Shown here: positions 46,303 to 52,923 of the stretch, piece after piece
Layout: each line of letters begins with the position of its first letter
How positions within the stretch are numbered: the first letter of the stretch is position 1
DNA from: Algoriphagus sp. AK58
GTDB lineage: Bacteria > Bacteroidota > Bacteroidia > Cytophagales > Cyclobacteriaceae
Assembly (NCBI RefSeq): GCF_014324365.1
Contig: NZ_QEIG01000008.1
Span: 1 to 64,000, forward strand
Direction: 5' to 3'
Length of the DNA stretch: 64,000 nt
Notes under the pieces: generated by a model
What the model was told of the DNA's origin: nothing
The model's database searches: none
Seen by the model: only the letters and a program-made list of their open reading frames with translations
Translations under genes and position numbers: made by a program

Positions 46303-46348
46303 AATATTTCGCGAAGCGTATTTCAACGTATCTCGCGCAGCATATTTC
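46303..46348. repeat. Dispersed TATCTCGC-type repeat, copy 2 (hisF-hisA gap)
   Basis: Two tandem units: ATATTTCGCGAAGCGTATT (46303-46321) and GTATCTCGCGCAGCATATT (46328-46346). Each unit is nearly palindromic. The gap between hisA and hisF holds nothing else I recognise apart from a short CCCGATAAATCGGG palindrome at about 46248-46261. Confidence 0.75.
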
Positions 46349-46350
46349 AA

Positions 46351-47067
46351 TCATCCAAAACTTGCTAACTCCTCTAACGTCACTCTTCCCTCGTAATAGG
46401 CTTTGCCTACAATCGCTCCGTAGACCCCAACTTTCTCGAGTTCTTCGAGGTCTTTGACGGAAGACACTCCTCCACTGGCGATGAGCTTCAACTCGGGAAT
46501 TTCCTGCAAAATCTCCCGATACAAGTCCACAGAAGGTCCTTGCAGCAAACCGTCTTTGGCCACGTCCGTGCAGATCACATAGCGGATTCCTTTGTCGAAA
46601 TAGCTTTGGATAAAAGGAATCAATTCCACGGATGTGGTCTCTTCCCAACCACCCACGGCGATTTTCTTGTTTTTGGCATCAGCACCGAGGATAATTTTCT
46701 CCGAACCATACTTCGTAATCCACTCATCGAATAGAGTTGGATTTTTCACCGCGATGCTTCCTCCGGTCACTTGCTTGGCTCCTAGTGAAAAGGCTTTTTC
46801 AATCTCCTCATCGGCCTGAATTCCTCCACCAAAATCCACCTTTAGACTTGTTCCGGAACAGATGCGCTCCAAAACATCTCCATTCACGATTTTTTTGGCT
46901 TTGGCCCCATCGAGATCTACTAGATGTAAACGGGTGATTCCAGCACCTTCGAAACGCTTAGCCATTTCGAGTGGGTCGTCGTGGTATTCTTTTTTGCTGC
47001 TGTAGTCACCTTGACTGAGGCGAACGCACTTTCCTCCGATGAGGTCAATTGCTGGTATTATATACAT
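46351..47067 (-). CDS. hisA: ProFAR isomerase HisA
   Basis: This 238-residue TIM-barrel enzyme isomerises ProFAR to PRFAR in histidine synthesis. Catalytic D8 lies in IIPAIDLIGGKCVRL and a second in ICTDVAKDGLLQGP (near residue 168); VDFGGGIQ and ASGGVSSV bind phosphate. The gap of 236 bases to hisH is taken up by repeats, which is unusual inside a his unit. Confidence 0.96.
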   Translation of the reverse strand: MYIIPAIDLIGGKCVRLSQGDYSSKKEYHDDPLEMAKRFEGAGITRLHLVDLDGAKAKKIVNGDVLERICSGTSLKVDFGGGIQADEEIEKAFSLGAKQVTGGSIAVKNPTLFDEWITKYGSEKIILGADAKNKKIAVGGWEETTSVELIPFIQSYFDKGIRYVICTDVAKDGLLQGPSVDLYREILQEIPELKLIASGGVSSVKDLEELEKVGVYGAIVGKAYYEGRVTLEELASFG

Positions 47068-47071
47068 GATA

Positions 47072-47105
47072 AGACTTTAGATGCAAGACCTAAGACACAA
47101 GACTT
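47072..47105. repeat. GCAAGAC/AGACACAAGAC-type repeat next to hisA
   Basis: ATGCAAGACCTAAGACACAA is related, in inverted orientation, to CTTGTGTCTTGTATCTAGCT at about 47978-47998 on the other side of hisH. The pair flanks the hisH gene. Confidence 0.5.
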
Positions 47106-47169
47106 GCGGGATTTAAGGTTTGAGATTCTATTAGGCCAATTCCGCGTTCGAAAGGGGCTGGGGGGGATT

Positions 47170-47300
47170 AATTTACGATTTACGAATGACGATTTACGAC
47201 CTCCTCCTGAACTTCAATCATTTCATTGAAGCCTTAACCTTTGGAATTTAGGTTTGATGTTCCTCAAAATGTCGTAAATCAAAAATCGTACATCGTAAAT
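47170..47300. repeat. Dispersed TTACGATTTACGA repeat, copy 3 (hisA-hisH gap)
   Basis: Left end AATTTACGATTTACGAATGA with a second GATTTACGAC; right end GTCGTAAATC and ATCGTACATCGTAAAT. The interior includes TTTGGAATTTAGGTTTGA, close to copy 2. It lies inside the his operon. Confidence 0.8.
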
Positions 47301-47303
47301 TCG

Positions 47304-47900
47304 TTAGATGCTTAAGAAATTAGATAACAGCTTCTCCCCGACCGTACTACTTTTCTCCGGGTGGGCCTGGATCGCCCAGTAATTATCCCGATGGAGAATA
47401 GCGGTAAAGTCATGGATATAATGAGTAGTAGCAATCGTAGCCTCGCTCAATTCTGCATAGTAGCTATGGACGTAGTACAGAAACTTCGGATCGGGTAAGT
47501 CTTTCAGCAGGACGTTGTCTGCCAAGTTTTCGAGTTCGTTCCAACCGATGTGAGGCACTTTGAATTCCTGAGAATTCTCTGGAATAAAGCGTTTCACTTT
47601 CACCGGAAAGATCCCCAAGCACTCGGTGTCATTTTCCTCGGAGTGCTCGCAAAGCAACTGCAATCCCAAGCAAACCCCCAAAAAGGGCTGTCTAATGTCC
47701 TTTATTACTTGGTCAAGTTGGCGGGCCTTGAGATAGGTCATTGCCGAGCTCGCCTCACCCTGACCGGGAAAGATGACCTTGTCGGCGGCATGAATTTCCT
47801 CCGGATCGTCCGTCAATACCGCATCTACCCCCAATCGCTCCAAAGCGTAAAGGACCGATTGAACATTGCCGGCGTTGTATTTGATTACTGCTATTTTCAT
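47304..47900 (-). CDS. hisH: Imidazole glycerol phosphate synthase subunit HisH
   Basis: This 198-residue class I glutamine amidotransferase supplies ammonia to HisF. The nucleophile is in GVCLGLQLLC, the catalytic His in IQAHPEKSS near the C-terminus, and HIGWNELE is typical of HisH. It lies downstream of phhA in the same orientation, with a 91-base repeat-rich gap. The genes hisG, D, C and B are not in the window, so this is a split his set. Confidence 0.96.
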   Translation of the reverse strand: MKIAVIKYNAGNVQSVLYALERLGVDAVLTDDPEEIHAADKVIFPGQGEASSAMTYLKARQLDQVIKDIRQPFLGVCLGLQLLCEHSEENDTECLGIFPVKVKRFIPENSQEFKVPHIGWNELENLADNVLLKDLPDPKFLYYVHSYYAELSEATIATTHYIHDFTAILHRDNYWAIQAHPEKSSTVGEKLLSNFLSI

Positions 47901-47907
47901 TTATTGA

Positions 47908-47968
47908 AGTCCGGTGTCCGATGTCCGGTGTCCGATGAATTACATCCGACATCGGTCATCCGACATCC
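47908..47968. repeat. Palindromic GTCCGGTGTCCGATG repeat (hisH-phhA gap)
   Basis: The left side carries GTCCGGTGTCCGATG twice in tandem (47908-47937); the right side carries CATCCGACATCGG and CATCCGACATCC (47944-47968), its inverted copies. The whole can fold into a long hairpin in the phhA-hisH transcript. Confidence 0.7.
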
Positions 47969-47991
47969 AACCGTTTTCTTGTGTCTTGTAT

Positions 47992-48777
47992 CTAGCTTCT
48001 TGCTTCTTTCTCAGCCAGCATCTCCTCCAACACTTCCTCAATCTCAGGAAGGGAATTGAAAAGCTGTTCGTAGCTGTCGATCACCCAGTATTTATCCTGG
48101 AAGCGATCTTTCCAGTACTCGGTACTCATGATGTGGCGCACATCGTAGGGGAAATGCTTGGGTTCGTCAGAAAGTGAAAACTTCGTTTCTCCTGCCGAAC
48201 TCAAAATCCCCGCGCCATACACTCTCAGTTCTCCATCCTCTCGAATCAATCCAAACTCAATCGTAAACCAATAAATCCGGCTCAGCAACTGAATCGCCCA
48301 AGGGTCCTGAATGTGCTTCAAGGCAATTCCGCTGAGCTTTTCCAGAAAATCCACATAATGCTGATTGGTCAGCAGCGGCATGTGGGCAAAGGCATCGTGA
48401 AACATATCCGGCTCCTCCAGGTAATCCAGCTGTTCCATTTTGCGGAGCCAGGTAGATGAAGGAAAACGCTTGTTGTTCAGCAAGCCAAAAAACAAATCGT
48501 CATCGATCAATCCGGGAACTACCTGAACAGCCCATCCGGTGTTTTTCAAAAGGATCTCGTTTAGTTCCTCAAAATTTGCAATGCGATCCGCAGTAAAGTT
48601 TACTGTCTTCACCCCTTTCAAATAGGCCTTAGAGGCAGCTTTGGGAAGGTTAGGCATTTGCCTTTCGAAGAGAATCTTCCATACTTTAAAATCCTCCTCG
48701 GTGTATGCAGCGTAATCCTGCCTCATTTCTTTCAGTCTCGGGTCGGAAAAGACCCAGTCTTTGGCTTGGTTACTCAT
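47992..48777 (-). CDS. phhA: Phenylalanine 4-monooxygenase
   Basis: This 261-residue non-haem iron enzyme hydroxylates phenylalanine to tyrosine with a pterin cofactor. The iron ligands are visible: two His in EPDMFHDAFAHMPLL and the Glu in YWFTIEFGLI. SSAGETKFSLSD is also conserved. It lacks the regulatory ACT domain of animal enzymes, like other bacterial forms. It heads the phhA-hisHAFIE group. The pterin-related QueD-like gene is far away at 13 kb. A candidate leader peptide and hairpin lie just upstream. Confidence 0.95.
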   Translation of the reverse strand: MSNQAKDWVFSDPRLKEMRQDYAAYTEEDFKVWKILFERQMPNLPKAASKAYLKGVKTVNFTADRIANFEELNEILLKNTGWAVQVVPGLIDDDLFFGLLNNKRFPSSTWLRKMEQLDYLEEPDMFHDAFAHMPLLTNQHYVDFLEKLSGIALKHIQDPWAIQLLSRIYWFTIEFGLIREDGELRVYGAGILSSAGETKFSLSDEPKHFPYDVRHIMSTEYWKDRFQDKYWVIDSYEQLFNSLPEIEEVLEEMLAEKEARS

Positions 48778-48816
48778 TTTCTATTTGGGTTTATAACTGT
48801 TCTTTTTTACTTCTAA

Positions 48817-48856
48817 AACTGCAAAAGGCCTAAACCGGTTACGGAATAGGCCTTTT
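48817..48856 (-). promoter_or_regulatory. Hairpin before phhA: attenuator or terminator
   Basis: A 10-base-pair stem AAAAGGCCTA/TAGGCCTTTT (48847-48856 with 48823-48832) is followed on the minus strand by a short T run (TTTTGCAGTTTT). It lies 36 bases after the candidate leader ORF and about 45 bases before the phhA start. It could end transcripts coming from the toxin-antitoxin or DAHP synthase genes, or act as an attenuator for phhA-his. Confidence 0.6.
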
Positions 48857-48892
48857 TATATCTTCAGCAAAAACCAAAGTCATCCCTATCCC

Positions 48893-48946
48893 TCATTGGA
48901 GGAAGTGATAAGAATGATGCACGTAGGTTCTCGGTGTCGGATTCAT
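48893..48946 (-). CDS. Candidate leader peptide rich in His and Tyr
   Basis: The ORF encodes MNPTPRTYVHHSYHFLQ and a stop. Three His, two Tyr and one Phe occur within the eight residues YVHHSYHF. It lies upstream of a strong hairpin and the phhA-hisHAFIE genes, in the position of an amino acid operon leader peptide. A ribosome stalling at His or aromatic codons would be a plausible control. Against it: the run of His codons is short, the T-tract of the hairpin is weak, and the -7 box upstream (AACCTTTG at 48979-48986) has one mismatch. Confidence 0.42.
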   Translation of the reverse strand: MNPTPRTYVHHSYHFLQ

Positions 48947-48988
48947 GCTTCGAATTTAAGCAGGGTTTTGACTAGGTACAAAGGTTTT

Positions 48989-49072
48989 TTACAGAAGGTC
49001 GAAAGTTTTCCTCTTTGCGAAAATCTCTCTGATCCAAGTGGCTAGTCTTGCACTTTGAGCAAAGTCCAAGGT
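48989..49072 (-). pseudogene. Relic of the last 27 codons of a DAHP synthase gene
   Basis: Read on the minus strand this encodes TLDFAQSARLATWIRE, continuing to a stop, exactly like the end of the intact DAHP synthase gene at 49673-49756. The two 84-base segments differ at 13 positions; only one difference changes an amino acid (Asp for Glu, third from the end). No start codon or catalytic part remains. The relic begins 13 bases after the YoeB stop codon. Confidence 0.9.
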
Positions 49073-49085
49073 TTTGAATTGGTTA

Positions 49086-49340
49086 TTAATAATGGTATCG
49101 ACAGGCAATGATCAACAAATCGGAATTTTGAAAGGAATAAACCAGTCGGTGTTCTCCATCAATCCTTCTTGACCAAAAGCCTTGTAGGTCATGCTTTAAC
49201 GGCTCTGGATTGCCGATTCCTTTAAATGGATCACGAATGATCGCCTTGACCAGTTCGTTGATGCGCTTGAGTTTCTGCTTGTCGATCGTCTGCCAGTACA
49301 GGTAATCCTCCCAAGCTGTGAGGGTCCAGGCGATCCTCAT
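49086..49340 (-). CDS. yoeB: YoeB/Txe family ribosome-dependent mRNA endonuclease toxin
   Basis: This 84-residue toxin has the YoeB fold and the conserved residues: Glu in PEPLKHDL, Arg in WSRRIDGEHRLVY, and the C-terminal His and Tyr of CRYHY. Length and end match the family exactly. It would cleave mRNA at the ribosomal A site. The start overlaps the antitoxin stop by four bases. The module interrupts the region between the DAHP synthase gene and a relic of that gene's 3' end. Confidence 0.93.
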   Translation of the reverse strand: MRIAWTLTAWEDYLYWQTIDKQKLKRINELVKAIIRDPFKGIGNPEPLKHDLQGFWSRRIDGEHRLVYSFQNSDLLIIACRYHY

Positions 49341-49588
49341 TCCTCAATCAAAGGCTTTTCAACCACTTTCCCAGCTTTCGCTTCCTCCAGTGATTTCATC
49401 AAAACCTCACGGTTTTTTCCGGAGAGCAAATAGCTGGTTTCCTTGAGCGCATTGTACTCCTCTAACGAAATCAAGACCAAATCCCTGTTGTCCTTTCGCT
49501 TGATAATGACCTCTTCCATATCATCCACTACCAAATCAAACCATTTCTTCAAATTGACTCTCAGGTCCGTGTAATTCACCACTTTCAT
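49337..49588 (-). CDS. yefM: YefM/Phd family antitoxin
   Basis: This 83-residue antitoxin has the YefM N-terminal DNA-binding domain (MKVVNYTDLRVNLKKWFD and the segment DLVLISLEEYNALKE) and an acidic, probably disordered C-terminal tail that would mask YoeB. It is the first gene of a two-gene unit with its own promoter, and probably represses that promoter with the toxin, as in the family. Confidence 0.92.
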   Translation of the reverse strand: MKVVNYTDLRVNLKKWFDLVVDDMEEVIIKRKDNRDLVLISLEEYNALKETSYLLSGKNREVLMKSLEEAKAGKVVEKPLIEE

Positions 49589-49604
49589 CGCTGCAGAATT
49601 TTAT

Positions 49605-49634
49605 CAAATGTACCTTTTTCTGTACGTAATCAAA
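49605..49634 (-). promoter_or_regulatory. Promoter of yefM-yoeB
   Basis: On the minus strand TTTG (49631-49634), an 18-base spacer and TACATTTG (49605-49612) match the consensus well. The transcript would have about 11 untranslated bases. Confidence 0.7.
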
Positions 49635-49666
49635 AACTCTTTGGTTTGAATAGCCTTTCAAACAAG
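49631..49666 (-). terminator. Probable terminator of the trp-DAHP synthase transcript
   Basis: The stem GTTTGAA/TTCAAAC (49644-49650 and 49657-49663), extendable by CTT/AAG with a bulge, is followed after two bases by five T on the minus strand. It overlaps the -33 box of the yefM promoter. A moderate terminator. Confidence 0.45.
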
Positions 49667-49672
49667 ATTTGA

Positions 49673-50692
49673 TTAAAGCAACTCAAACGTTTTCCTTTTC
49701 GCGAAAATCTCCCGGATCCAAGTGGCTAGTCTCGCACTTTGGGCAAAATCCAAGGTTTGCTGACCGTCGGAATAGGCTTTCTCAGGAACTTCATGAGATT
49801 CGTAGATGATGCCATCTGCACCGGCCATGACTCCTGCCAATGCCATCTGCGGCACATAGGCTCGAATCCCAATCCCGTGTGAAGGATCAACGATTACCGG
49901 CAAGTGAGATTTGGCTTTTAAGATCGGAATGGCGTTGAGGTCAAGCGTATTTCTGGAGGCGCGCTCGTAAGTTCGGATGCCTCGCTCGCAAAGGATCAGC
50001 TTCTCATTTCCTCCGGAAAAGACATATTCCGCAGACTGAAGGAGTTCTTCGATGGTTCCAGAGATTCCCCTTTTGATCATCACCGCTTTGTCCACCTTGC
50101 CGAGTTCGTCCAGCAAATTGAAGTTTTGAGAGTTTCTCGCTCCAACTTGGTAAATGTCCACATAAGGGTACATTTCCTCGATTTGGGAAGTTTGCATCAC
50201 TTCGGTGACGATCTTCACACCGGCTTCGGAAGCGATCGAATGCCACAATTTCAGTCCGTCGATGCCCATCCCTCGGAAAGCGTAAGGGGAAGTTCGCGGC
50301 TTAAATACACCTCCACGCATCATGGTGATGCCATTTTCCACGCAGTGGTTGACCACTTTTCGGATTTGCTCTTCGGATTCGATTGAGCAAGGGCCGGTGA
50401 TGATGGCCATTTCTCCGTCCTTGATAAACACACCATCACCAAGATCGACGGAGGTAGGCTTGGCTTTCCACTTTTTGGACACGAGCTTGTATTCGTCAGA
50501 GACGATGTGAATGTCCTGAATGCCGTCCATCTGACCGATGCCGCGGATGTCAAATTCATTTTTGCCGATACCGATGATGTAGTCGCCAAGTTGGGTTTTG
50601 ACCTCGGTGGTTTTGTAGCCGCTCTCATTGACTTTGGAGATCAGTTTTTCTTTTTGGGAATCGGTGATATCGGGTTGAAGTTGGATAATCAT
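49673..50692 (-). CDS. aroF: 3-deoxy-7-phosphoheptulonate (DAHP) synthase, class I-beta
   Basis: This 339-residue enzyme condenses PEP and erythrose 4-phosphate in the first step of aromatic synthesis. An N-terminal ferredoxin-like regulatory domain (about 1-68) precedes the barrel, as in the Thermotoga-type enzyme controlled by aromatic amino acids. Barrel motifs include ITGPCSIESEEQI, FKPRTSPYAFRG, QVGARNSQNF and VDPSHGIG. No chorismate mutase domain is present. It is the last gene of the trp unit, 85 bases after trpA. A diverged relic of its last 27 codons lies 684 bases downstream, beyond the YefM/YoeB module. Confidence 0.95.
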   Translation of the reverse strand: MIIQLQPDITDSQKEKLISKVNESGYKTTEVKTQLGDYIIGIGKNEFDIRGIGQMDGIQDIHIVSDEYKLVSKKWKAKPTSVDLGDGVFIKDGEMAIITGPCSIESEEQIRKVVNHCVENGITMMRGGVFKPRTSPYAFRGMGIDGLKLWHSIASEAGVKIVTEVMQTSQIEEMYPYVDIYQVGARNSQNFNLLDELGKVDKAVMIKRGISGTIEELLQSAEYVFSGGNEKLILCERGIRTYERASRNTLDLNAIPILKAKSHLPVIVDPSHGIGIRAYVPQMALAGVMAGADGIIYESHEVPEKAYSDGQQTLDFAQSARLATWIREIFAKRKTFELL

Positions 50693-50697
50693 GGGGA

Positions 50698-50730
50698 AGT
50701 ACGAATTACGATTTTTGATTTACGCCATTG
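50698..50730. repeat. Truncated TTACGATTTACGA repeat, copy 5 (trpA-aroF gap)
   Basis: TACGAATTACGATTTTTGAT and TTTACG resemble one end of the family. The rest of the element is absent and an unrelated palindrome follows. Confidence 0.55.
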
Positions 50731-50742
50731 TGAGTAGTGTTG

Positions 50743-50777
50743 AAACTTTTCCAAAGTTTGAAACTTTGGAAAAGTTC
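50743..50777. repeat. 16-base-pair palindrome just after trpA
   Basis: AACTTTTCCAAAGTTT (50744-50759) and AAACTTTGGAAAAGTT (50761-50776) are perfect inverted copies separated by one base. The palindrome ends just before the trpA stop codon, so in the transcript it forms a long hairpin directly after trpA. It lacks a T-tract. Confidence 0.75.
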
Positions 50778-51551
50778 CTATCGAATAACTGACTGAATGT
50801 AGTCTTGGATATCCTGATTGAGGTTTTGAGCATCTTTGATCTTTTTGATAAAGGCGGAACCGATAATCGCTCCATTACTGTATTTAGAGGCGGTTGTGAA
50901 GGTCTGTGCATCGGAAATACCGAAACCGATCAGTCGGGGATTTTTGAGGTTCATGGCTTTCACCCGCTCGAAATAGGCAATCTGCTCTTCTGAAATATCC
51001 GCCTTGGCTCCCGTAATCGAATGGGAAGACACCATGTAGATAAACCCGTCGGTATTTTCATCGATTTCCCGAATACGCTTTTCGGAAGTCTGAGGAGAGA
51101 TTAAAAAAGTATTGACCAAACCGTAGGAGTCAAACAGGCTTTTGTATTCATCCAAATACTGCTGCATGGGTAAGTCAGGTACGATGAGTCCATCCACGCC
51201 CACTTCCTTGCACTTCTTGCAAAACTCCTCCATCCCAAACTGCATGATCGGATTCAGATATCCCATCAAAACTACCGGAAGGTGTACTTTGGCACGGAAA
51301 CCCTTTAACTGTTCAAAGAGCTTTTTCATGCTCATTCCATTTTCTAAAGCGATCATATTGCTGTCTTGGATCGTGGGACCATCGGCAATCGGATCGGAAT
51401 ACGGAATCCCGATTTCGATGATGTCTGCTCCTCCCGCTTCGATGGCTTCCATGACTGGAATGGTGTCTTCCAGCTTGGGAAAACCTGCCGTAAAGTAGAT
51501 CGAGAGCACCCGATCCTGTTTGGTATTGAATAAGTAGTGAATTCTATTCAT
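50778..51551 (-). CDS. trpA: Tryptophan synthase alpha chain
   Basis: This 257-residue TIM-barrel subunit cleaves indole-3-glycerol phosphate to indole. The catalytic Glu lies in IIEIGIPYSDPIADGP, followed by the catalytic Asp; SGAKADIS and GFGISDA are phosphate-binding. It is separated from trpB by 172 bases containing a dispersed repeat, which is unusual since trpB and trpA are normally tightly coupled. Confidence 0.97.
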   Translation of the reverse strand: MNRIHYLFNTKQDRVLSIYFTAGFPKLEDTIPVMEAIEAGGADIIEIGIPYSDPIADGPTIQDSNMIALENGMSMKKLFEQLKGFRAKVHLPVVLMGYLNPIMQFGMEEFCKKCKEVGVDGLIVPDLPMQQYLDEYKSLFDSYGLVNTFLISPQTSEKRIREIDENTDGFIYMVSSHSITGAKADISEEQIAYFERVKAMNLKNPRLIGFGISDAQTFTTASKYSNGAIIGSAFIKKIKDAQNLNQDIQDYIQSVIR

Positions 51552-51587
51552 CAGTGTAATGGCTATTTTTTGCGTAGGTATTGAAAA

Positions 51588-51726
51588 GTACGATTTACGA
51601 ATTACGATTTATGAGATGGTGAGTGGAGTTGAGCAATTAACCAAATTCAACCCTCTATTGGATTTAAGGATTGAGGTCCATATCCATGTCGTAAATCTGA
51701 AATCCGAAATCTCAAATCCGAAATCA
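51588..51726. repeat. Dispersed TTACGATTTACGA repeat, copy 4 (trpB-trpA gap)
   Basis: Left end GTACGATTTACGAATTACGA; right end GTCGTAAATCTGAAATCCGA. The interior includes TTGGATTTAAGGATTGAGG, shared with copy 2. It reaches the trpB stop codon. Confidence 0.8.
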
Positions 51727-52902
51727 ATATCCTCCCCACTTGATATACGTTTCCAAATCCTTATCACCTCTGCCGGAAAGGTTGATCACGATTACATCGT
51801 CTTTTCGGTACTCGATCATGTTGAGGGCATGGATGGCGTGGGCAGTTTCGATCGCGGGGATGATTCCTTCTGTACGGCTAAGTAAAATTCCGGCTTTCAT
51901 CGCGTCTTCATCCTCCACTGCTACAAACTCTGCCCTTCCGATGTCAAACAAATGGGCATGAACCGGTCCGATCCCTGGATAGTCCAAACCAGCAGAAATG
52001 GAATGAGGCTCCACCACTTGTCCGTCTTCGGTCTGCATCAAGATAGTCTTCGAACCATGCAAAATCCCGGGAGTACCGAGCGCGGTTGTTGCCGCTGACT
52101 TCCCGGAATACACACCCAGTCCAGCAGCTTCTGCTGCGATCAGGCGAACTTCAGGGGTATTGTAGTAATGGTAAAAAGCTCCTGCAGCATTCGATCCACC
52201 ACCGACACAGGCGATGACCGCATCGGGATTTTCACGTCCTTCTTTTTGCTTCAGCTGCCACTTCATTTCTTCTGAAATCACAGATTGGAATCGGGCCACC
52301 ATCTCCGGATAAGGATGTGGACCGACGACCGAACCGATGATGTAGTGCGTACCGACAGGATCATTGATCCAGGCACGCATGGCTTCGTTGGTGGCGTCTT
52401 TTAGGGTTTTGGAGCCGGAGGTAGCGGGGACGACTTTGGCGCCGAGGATTCGCATCCGCTCTACATTGGGACGCTGACGCTGAATGTCCAACTCGCCCAT
52501 GTACACCGTGCAATCCATCCCCATCAAGGCGCAGACGGTAGCAGTCGCCACTCCGTGCTGACCGGCACCGGTTTCGGCGATGATTCGCTTTTTGCCCAGT
52601 CTTTTGGCCAAAAGGATTTGCCCTACTGTATTATTGACTTTATGCGCGCCGGTGTGGCAGAGGTCTTCCCGCTTGAGGTAGATTTTAGCGCCGTATTTTT
52701 CCGAAAGACGATTGGCGAAATAGAGCGGTGTCGGACGACCCACAAAGTCCCTCAACAAGGTCTGAAACTCCTGCTGGAACTCCGGACTTGCCACAATCGC
52801 CTCGTAGTTATCCCTCAGCTCCTCAATATTCGGATGGAGCATTTCGGGGATATACGCCCCGCCAAACTTTCCGTAAAATCCCTTTTCATCTACACGTATC
52901 AT
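51724..52902 (-). CDS. trpB: Tryptophan synthase beta chain
   Basis: This 392-residue PLP enzyme joins indole and serine to make tryptophan. The PLP lysine is in [15 protein letters not shown] (near residue 90), the phosphate loop is [10 protein letters not shown], and the COMM region EDLCH and [12 protein letters not shown] are typical. It follows trpF by 21 bases. Confidence 0.97.
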   Translation of the reverse strand: MIRVDEKGFYGKFGGAYIPEMLHPNIEELRDNYEAIVASPEFQQEFQTLLRDFVGRPTPLYFANRLSEKYGAKIYLKREDLCHTGAHKVNNTVGQILLAKRLGKKRIIAETGAGQHGVATATVCALMGMDCTVYMGELDIQRQRPNVERMRILGAKVVPATSGSKTLKDATNEAMRAWINDPVGTHYIIGSVVGPHPYPEMVARFQSVISEEMKWQLKQKEGRENPDAVIACVGGGSNAAGAFYHYYNTPEVRLIAAEAAGLGVYSGKSAATTALGTPGILHGSKTILMQTEDGQVVEPHSISAGLDYPGIGPVHAHLFDIGRAEFVAVEDEDAMKAGILLSRTEGIIPAIETAHAIHALNMIEYRKDDVIVINLSGRGDKDLETYIKWGGY

Positions 52903-52923
52903 CGGTTACTAGTTATAAGGTGG

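Noticed and set aside
45313..46348. CRISPR array, because of repeated near-palindromic units in the his operon gaps
   Set aside because: Only two or three units occur per locus, units vary, spacers are too short (about 5-10 bases), and there are no cas genes.
49073..49085. Attachment-site type integration by a recombinase at the DAHP synthase 3' end
   Set aside because: The repeats are 84 bases with about 15% divergence, and no integrase gene is present. Identical short core repeats would be expected for site-specific integration.
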